Below are positions 58,920 to 64,000 of a stretch of 64,000 nt of DNA, piece after piece. Position 1 is the stretch's first letter. The number at the start of each line of letters is the position of its first letter. Under the pieces are notes generated by a model. The model was not told the DNA's origin. It saw only the letters and a program-made list of their open reading frames with translations, and made no database searches. Location: the NCBI GenBank assembly GCA_014075275.1, contig CP046179.1, forward strand, positions 1,001,932 through 1,065,931, read 5' to 3'. The stretch is from Boseongicola sp. (GTDB taxonomy: Bacteria; Pseudomonadota; Alphaproteobacteria; Rhodobacterales; Rhodobacteraceae). Made by a program: the position numbers and the translations under genes.

Positions 58920-59032
58920 ATTCTGCTGACGTGCCAACCAGGCCATGCACTTATCTATATAAAGCATCCCTTTATTGAAGTCCGCTCTGCTGACTGATAT
59001 CGACAGGTATCCTTTCAAAATGGCCTGCGACT

Positions 59033-59934
59033 ATGACCATCCGTCTACTCCGTACCCTGGTGGCCATTGCCGATACCAAGACATTCAGCGCAGCTGCCGA
59101 AGTTGTTCACGTGACCCACGCCGCCGTCAGCCAGCAAATGCAAACGCTCGAGGCGGATCTGGGCATCGCCCTGTTTAATCGCAGCACAAGAACCCCCGAA
59201 CTGACCCCTGTTGCCCATCAGATCGTCGCCAAGGCTCGCCAACTAATCGCCGACTATGATAATCTGGTTCCCTCGGTTCTGAACGATGGCGGCCTCAGCG
59301 GCATCATCAATCTTGGCGTGCTGCGCACCACTCTAACCGGGCTAACCCCCCAGGCCCTCGCATCGCTCAAAGCTAAGTATCCGCAGATTGGCCTCCATAT
59401 CCGTCCAGGCCTCACCAGCACTCTTCTGTCCGAGATCGAGCGCGGCCACCTGGACGCCGCCATCATATCCAAACCCGACCGTTTACCGCTGGGTGTTGTG
59501 TTTCGCGACCTGACCACCGAACCCATGCAACTGATCGCATCCCCGGATGAACCCGAAGACGATCCGCTAGAACTGCTGAAAACCGCCCCTTCATCCGGTT
59601 TGATCGCACCGCCGTTGTCGGTGCTTTGATCGACAACTGGATCCTGTCGCACCGCATTCAGGTTTCCGAAACCATGGAACTCGACAGCCCCGAGGCCATC
59701 GCCAGCATGGTGCATGCCAATCTTGGCGTGTCCATTGTTCCTGACCTGGCCGTCAAACCAAAAGACGCCATACCCGTCAAACGCCTCAGTCTCGGCCCCG
59801 ACGCGCCACAAAGAACACTGGGCCTCGTTCACCAAAAGAACCAACTCAAAGCACGTGCCCTGGACGAACTCTTTGCTGCATTGATGAATGCCATCGAAAC
59901 CGCCGCCACAACCATAAAGACCACCTCCAAATGA
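59033..59934 (+). pseudogene. LysR-type regulator, broken by a one-base deletion
   Basis: Two overlapping frames give one LysR protein of about 300 aa. N-terminal HTH (MTIRLLRTLVAIADTKTFS, HAAVSQQMQTLE) and the first part of the effector domain are in the frame from 59033; the rest (RFDRTAVVGALIDNWILSH...) is in the next frame up to 59934. The switch falls at a CCCC run, 59586-59589; a fifth C would restore the frame. The truncated product keeps the DNA-binding domain but loses half of the sensor. It overlaps the TauE gene by 4 bp, so it probably regulated that gene or the fumarase operon. Confidence 0.85.
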
Positions 59935-60674
59935 GCGCCGAATTCTATGTCTTTCTCATATTGGGTGCCATGGCGGGCGGATTTATCAACGGGTTGGCAG
60001 GTAGCGGCACCGCGCTCTTTGCGCTTGGACTTTATCTTGTTGTCCTTGATCCGATAACTGCCGTTGCCATCGTTGCCCTCATGTCGGTTTTGGTGGGCCT
60101 CCAAGGCCTTTGGATCGTGCGTGGCGCAATCCTGGCACAACCGCGCCGGCTTCTCAGGTTCGTTGTTCCCGGCCTGATCGGGGTGCCCATCGGTATCTCG
60201 CTCCTGAGTGTGATCAACGGCGAAGCATTGAGGATCGCTATTGCCACCATGCTGATTCTCTACGGTCTTTATTTTGGCTTTCGCAAGAACCTACCCGCAT
60301 TCTCGGGTCGCACACCCTGTATCGATGGCACTGTCGGGTTGTTCGGCGGCATTCTCGGCGGCGCTGTAGCCGTATCAGGGGCCCTCCCACAAATCTGGCT
60401 TTCCATTCGGCCCTGGACCAAGACCGAAACCCGCGCCGTCCTTCAGCCCTTCAACGTCGCCATACTCACCACCACAATTACCCTCCTGTTCTTGAAAGGG
60501 GCCTACGATCGCACAGCAGTTCACGCCCTACTTGTTACTGTTCCGGTTGGGTTGATCGCCGCGCAGATCGGCATCTTTGTGTTTAGTCGCCTCAGCGACA
60601 CAGCCTTTCGACGTATTTTGATCCTACTGACGCTGTTGATGGGCCTTGGCGTCATGGTCAGCGCCCTGACCTAA
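59931..60674 (+). CDS. TauE/SafE (TSUP) family anion exporter
   Basis: 247 aa, about seven or eight membrane helices, with the GxxxGFINGLAGSGTALFAL type start repeat and the internal pseudo-repeat GLFGGILGGAVAVSGALPQIW. The family moves sulfite, sulfoacetate or other organic anions; the substrate here is unknown. Neighbouring dicarboxylate enzymes suggest an organic acid. Ends overlap by 4 bp with the fumarase beta gene, tail to tail. Confidence 0.88.
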   Translation: MSAEFYVFLILGAMAGGFINGLAGSGTALFALGLYLVVLDPITAVAIVALMSVLVGLQGLWIVRGAILAQPRRLLRFVVPGLIGVPIGISLLSVINGEALRIAIATMLILYGLYFGFRKNLPAFSGRTPCIDGTVGLFGGILGGAVAVSGALPQIWLSIRPWTKTETRAVLQPFNVAILTTTITLLFLKGAYDRTAVHALLVTVPVGLIAAQIGIFVFSRLSDTAFRRILILLTLLMGLGVMVSALT

Positions 60675-61336
60675 ATCACTTCGTCCGTGCGGTCGTCACT
60701 TTCACCATAGCGTTTCAGCACCGCAGGTTTCGTCCCCTCGTAAACTCGCGCAACATTCTCAGCGATCTTGGCGTTTTCGCGCTCAAACAAACAGTCGCCG
60801 TTCAGATCCGAAGCAACCATGAACGGCCCCATCTTATTGCAATTGATGACCCACATCGCTTGCGCCAGCCCCAGTTCCTCGTTCCAGTACACCGCCTCAA
60901 CTTTCTCGACACCGCGCCCCAAAAGAGCACCCGTTCCATACCCCACAGTCGACAGGTAAACCGCGCCATTTGGCACGAAGTAACTCTTGTAATCCTTTGA
61001 TGTCATTCCACCTTTGCCAACGATCAATTTCGCTCCGGTCTTGGCCATCCACTCCGGCAGCCACTTTGTAAACCGGAACGAGGCGGTCGCCGTCACCGCG
61101 CCCATTTCAAAGGTTCCATCGTCGTTGATCCGTGCAGCGGGCGAGCAATGAAAGTTGGCAGCGGATTTTGCCGGCAACTCCATAGGAATGTTGGCCCGAT
61201 CTTCCAACGCCCGCATATAAACGCCTTCGCGGGCCGTATACATCAGCCCATCAAGATAAACGACATCGCCAAGCCGCAGATCCGCAATGGCCTCGGGCGA
61301 CGGCGTTGTAGATAGTCGAACTTCTCGCAGACTCAT
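60671..61336 (-). CDS. Class I fumarase/tartrate dehydratase beta subunit
   Basis: 221 aa. Fumarase C-terminal domain: IADLRLGDVVYLDGLMYTAREG, YFVPNGAVYLSTVGYGTGALLG and GLAQAMWVINCNKMGPFMVASD. Pairs with the alpha subunit encoded 76 bp upstream to form the [4Fe-4S] hydratase. The substrate could be fumarate, L-tartrate or a related hydroxy acid; sequence does not decide. Confidence 0.88.
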   Translation of the reverse strand: MSLREVRLSTTPSPEAIADLRLGDVVYLDGLMYTAREGVYMRALEDRANIPMELPAKSAANFHCSPAARINDDGTFEMGAVTATASFRFTKWLPEWMAKTGAKLIVGKGGMTSKDYKSYFVPNGAVYLSTVGYGTGALLGRGVEKVEAVYWNEELGLAQAMWVINCNKMGPFMVASDLNGDCLFERENAKIAENVARVYEGTKPAVLKRYGESDDRTDEVI

Positions 61337-61412
61337 GTAGTGCTCCAGTCCCGGCTCTGGCGCGACGGATTTTTACGAAAAATCCGCACCGAAGTCTTTG
61401 TAAGACTTCGCA

Positions 61413-62369
61413 TCACTCCGCCGCCTCCCGTGCAGGTTCCCATTCAACTGTTTCCCGACGCTGATAATCCGTGAACCAATCCGGGTCCGTCCGGTGTTCG
61501 ACCCGCCCATCAGCATGAATGCGTGCAACCGCGCGCCGCGACGACAGACAAAAAGCATGCACCGACATCGGCATGCCGCCGGTATGGCAATATCCAACCT
61601 CAATATTGCAATCGATCACCATGTTCTTGCCAACAAACCCCATGGCTCCCATGCCGATCGAGTTCCCAAGTTCCTTGAACTCGTCTTCCATCTTCGCAAT
61701 CTCGGGGTCCGAATTCCGCGACCCAACAACGCGCAAGGTCGAGGCCCGCTTGCCAAGCGTCATGCAAATGTCTTTCGACCCACCCAACCCGATGCCGATA
61801 ATCGCAGGCTGGCAGGCCAACCCACGCTTTCCAAAGGCCATCAGACTATCCAGATAAAACCGCTTGATGCCCTGTACCCCGTCCGACGGAAACAACATCC
61901 GATAGTCGGTACCAAACAGCCCGCCCTTGTGCACGGTAATCAAATCGACCCAGGCCCCTTCCGGCTCAAACCCATATTCGATCTCGGGCGCGCCGATGCC
62001 GACATTGTTGTCATGATCCGTTCGCCACAAAGGATGCACACGATTGGGACGCAATGGCACTCCATTGGTGGCATTTGAGGTCGCGCGCCGCAACGCCGCC
62101 TCCAGCGCCACCATACCGCCCTCAACCCGCGCCTCGTTGCCCAGTTTCACAAACCACCGCGGCACGCCCGTGTCACCACACATGGCCCGCCGGTCTTCCT
62201 TGGCCGCCTCATAATTCTCCAGCATCGCCTTCAGAACAAAGGACGACAGATCACCATCCTCGGTCTTTGCCGCCAGTTTCAGCCCATCAAGATAATCCTG
62301 CGGGATTTCGATGGCCGCCTTGTCCGTCAAGGTTTCAGCGGTCTGCTGGATCAAATGTATCGGGATCAT
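61413..62369 (-). CDS. Class I fumarase/tartrate dehydratase alpha subunit
   Basis: 318 aa. Candidate cluster Cys are Cys64 (AMCGDTGVPR), Cys186 (GLACQPAIIGIGLGG) and Cys261 (GYCHTGGMPM), as in two-subunit class I hydratases. Start overlaps the flavoprotein stop by 1 bp (TAATG), so it is translation-coupled to it. Oxygen-labile cluster expected. Confidence 0.9.
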   Translation of the reverse strand: MIPIHLIQQTAETLTDKAAIEIPQDYLDGLKLAAKTEDGDLSSFVLKAMLENYEAAKEDRRAMCGDTGVPRWFVKLGNEARVEGGMVALEAALRRATSNATNGVPLRPNRVHPLWRTDHDNNVGIGAPEIEYGFEPEGAWVDLITVHKGGLFGTDYRMLFPSDGVQGIKRFYLDSLMAFGKRGLACQPAIIGIGLGGSKDICMTLGKRASTLRVVGSRNSDPEIAKMEDEFKELGNSIGMGAMGFVGKNMVIDCNIEVGYCHTGGMPMSVHAFCLSSRRAVARIHADGRVEHRTDPDWFTDYQRRETVEWEPAREAAE

Positions 62370-64000
62370 TATGTCGCCACCAATGTTTCGGGCTCGCCGT
62401 CGGGCAAGACCGTCTCGCCCGGTTTAACAATCGTGAACTGAACCGGTTCACTGCTCACCGTAACCTCGCCACCTTGAAGCTGCGCCACCGTAAATGCACT
62501 TTCCTCCATGGCACCCGCCTCGGGAAAATCCTCGCGATAATGCGCCCCACGCGAGTTTTCCCGCGCAATCCCGGCCTTGGTAATGACGTCGGAGATATCA
62601 CAGAGCGAGCGCAAATTCAGCCAGTCATGCCAGGTCAGGTTAAACGCCAGATTGCTCCCTTCAACGCCGACATCCATCAACGCTTCTGAAACCGCCCCGA
62701 TACCCAGCAAACCGCGCTCCATGCCAGCCTTTGTGCGCATTACGCCCACTTCATCCCACATGCAGTCCTGCAATTCTTTGCGCAGCGGCAAAACCAGATC
62801 CGGTTTTTGCGTCAGCGGATAGATCGCCCGCTCCAGTTCGGCGCCCAGCACATCCTCATCAGGATCACGCAGACTCATGCCAGACACGTCATCCCCCATC
62901 ACATCCCCGGTGATACCGCCATAAACTGTTGAGTTTGCAACACCATTTCCACCCAGCCGGTTCGAGCCATGGGCGCCACCGGCATCTTCGCCCGCCACAT
63001 AAAGCCCCTCAAGCGCGGTTCGGGTATCTACATCAACGACGACACCGCCCATAAAGTAATGCGCCGTCGGCACCACCTCGACCTGTCCCGCAGCCAGATC
63101 AAACCCACTGTCCTCACAGCGTTTCACCATGCCCTTGAACTTCGCCCGCACATTTTCCGGCCCCAGATGACCCATTGAGATAAAGACGCCCTCCTGAGCC
63201 GGGTTATTGTTCTTGCGCATCTCCGCATAAATACCCCGGCTGACCACATCGCGCGTCGCGCGTTCGCCCTTAGCATCATGATCAAACATAAACCGCTGCC
63301 CGGCATGGTTCAAAAGCTGCCCGCCAGCACCGCGCAAACCTTCTTCCAACACTGTGCCGGTCATCCGCGTGTGATCACCGGCCAGCAACCCCGTTGGGTG
63401 AAACTGCACCATCTCCATGTCCCGCAGCTTCAGACCCGCGCGCAATGCCATGGCCAGCCCGTCCATGGTCTTGTCCCCGGACGGCGTGTGATACTTATAC
63501 ATAGTTGGCCCGCCTCCGGTGCCCATCAACACCGTCTTGGCACGCACAAACCGAAACGTGCCGGTGCGCATATCGATCATCAGCACACCTGCCAAAGCCG
63601 AGCCATCCTTGGTCGGGATCAGGCCAACGGCGCGATGCTCCTGCAGCCTTTCAACGCCCGAGGCCAAGACCTTTTCCATCAACCGATTGATGATCTCGAT
63701 GCCGGTCAGATCGCCCTTGTGAACCGTCCGGTCCGCCGTCTGACCCGCAAAGGCCTTTTGATGCAGTGACCCGTCCGCATTGCGGTCAAAAAAACAGCCA
63801 ACCTCGTTTTCCAACTCGCGCACACGGACCACGGCCTGTTCGCACAGCCTCCAGGCCATGTCCTGATCGGGCAGCCATTTTCCGCCCTGGATCGTATCCA
63901 TGAAATGTCGCTCTACGGTGTCGCCACCCCCTAGCGCTACGTTATAGCCACCCTGCACCATCCGGGTGCAGCCGCATTTACCGATCAACCCTTTGACGGC
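62369..64000 (-). CDS. Fumarate reductase/succinate dehydrogenase-like flavoprotein (5' end outside window)
   Basis: At least 544 aa; the frame is open through base 64000, and the first part of the FAD-binding domain (GxGxxG) lies beyond. Visible: GKCGCTRMVQGGYN, QFHPTGLLAGDH, RDVVSRGIYAE, PTAHYFMGGVVVD and GSNRLGGNGVANS, which carry the substrate-binding His and Arg residues of the FrdA/SdhA family. The C-terminal 130 residues are the usual helical tail. No Fe-S or membrane-anchor subunit is in the window; it may lie upstream. Paired with a fumarase, it may interconvert succinate, fumarate and malate or act on a substituted dicarboxylate. Confidence 0.88.
   Translation of the reverse strand, partial: AVKGLIGKCGCTRMVQGGYNVALGGGDTVERHFMDTIQGGKWLPDQDMAWRLCEQAVVRVRELENEVGCFFDRNADGSLHQKAFAGQTADRTVHKGDLTGIEIINRLMEKVLASGVERLQEHRAVGLIPTKDGSALAGVLMIDMRTGTFRFVRAKTVLMGTGGGPTMYKYHTPSGDKTMDGLAMALRAGLKLRDMEMVQFHPTGLLAGDHTRMTGTVLEEGLRGAGGQLLNHAGQRFMFDHDAKGERATRDVVSRGIYAEMRKNNNPAQEGVFISMGHLGPENVRAKFKGMVKRCEDSGFDLAAGQVEVVPTAHYFMGGVVVDVDTRTALEGLYVAGEDAGGAHGSNRLGGNGVANSTVYGGITGDVMGDDVSGMSLRDPDEDVLGAELERAIYPLTQKPDLVLPLRKELQDCMWDEVGVMRTKAGMERGLLGIGAVSEALMDVGVEGSNLAFNLTWHDWLNLRSLCDISDVITKAGIARENSRGAHYREDFPEAGAMEESAFTVAQLQGGEVTVSSEPVQFTIVKPGETVLPDGEPETLVAT

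Overview
The window reads as a chromosome segment of an alphaproteobacterium of the order Rhodobacterales, most likely the Roseobacter group. The evidence is the mix of families (CckA-type hybrid kinase, a GAAC-N7-GAAC LexA box before recA, the cysS-cimA-phytoene/squalene synthase overlap chain, DUF1330, DUF2241 and IalB proteins), moderate GC and dense gene packing. No rRNA, tRNA or CRISPR array was found. The genus cannot be fixed from sequence alone.

1-9000: DUF502 membrane protein (cut by the window edge), a 2OG-Fe(II) oxygenase-like gene, a small secreted/membrane protein, a frameshifted patatin phospholipase, 3-hydroxybutyrate dehydrogenase, photolyase, a PLP enzyme, then the ribosomal operon rpsF-rpsR-rplI with promoter and terminator, and monothiol glutaredoxin plus BolA. 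9000-22500: a Cys-cluster protein, purL, an ACT-domain protein, polA, a lipoprotein, a HerA-like ATPase, a gap with two probable small RNAs, an IalB-like secreted protein, and the zwf-pgl-pgi operon (entry of glucose-6-phosphate into the Entner-Doudoroff/pentose phosphate routes). 22500-45200: radical SAM protein, HNH nuclease, esterase and AlkA-type glycosylase, MFS transporter, the cysS-cimA-phytoene/squalene synthase overlap chain, aminotransferase, typA, MOSC protein, DUF1330 protein, alaS, recA, cckA, rsmB-like methyltransferase, a large one-TM hypothetical protein, and guaB.

45300-54000 is the accessory part. Two near-identical 1,512-bp IS3-family elements lie in direct orientation and enclose an epimerase, glucokinase and a chemotaxis cluster (STAS, cheY, cheA, cheW). 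The left copy keeps a 9-bp target duplication but has lost the second catalytic Asp of its transposase. The right copy is intact, sits in the 3' end of cheW and has no target duplication; the chemotaxis genes stop there. 54300-64000: an orphan solute-binding protein, a divergent polysaccharide deacetylase, trpG-trpD without trpC, a frameshifted LysR gene, a TauE/SafE exporter, and an operon of a fumarate-reductase-like flavoprotein with a two-subunit class I fumarase (cut by the right edge).

Two themes stand out. Regulatory: a perfect TTAA-N7-TTAAC (CtrA) box before cckA, a near-match before the chemotaxis cluster, a LexA box at recA, two orphan terminators marking candidate small RNAs (one with an anti-Shine-Dalgarno loop), and a dispersed AAATACTCC-type intergenic repeat in five copies. 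Decay: two clean frameshifts (patatin, LysR), apparent in-frame losses in the oxygenase and the MFS protein, a short orphan binding protein, and IS damage to cheW. I found no clearly new multi-gene system; the best candidates for new biology are the small RNAs, the repeat family and the flavoprotein-fumarase operon.
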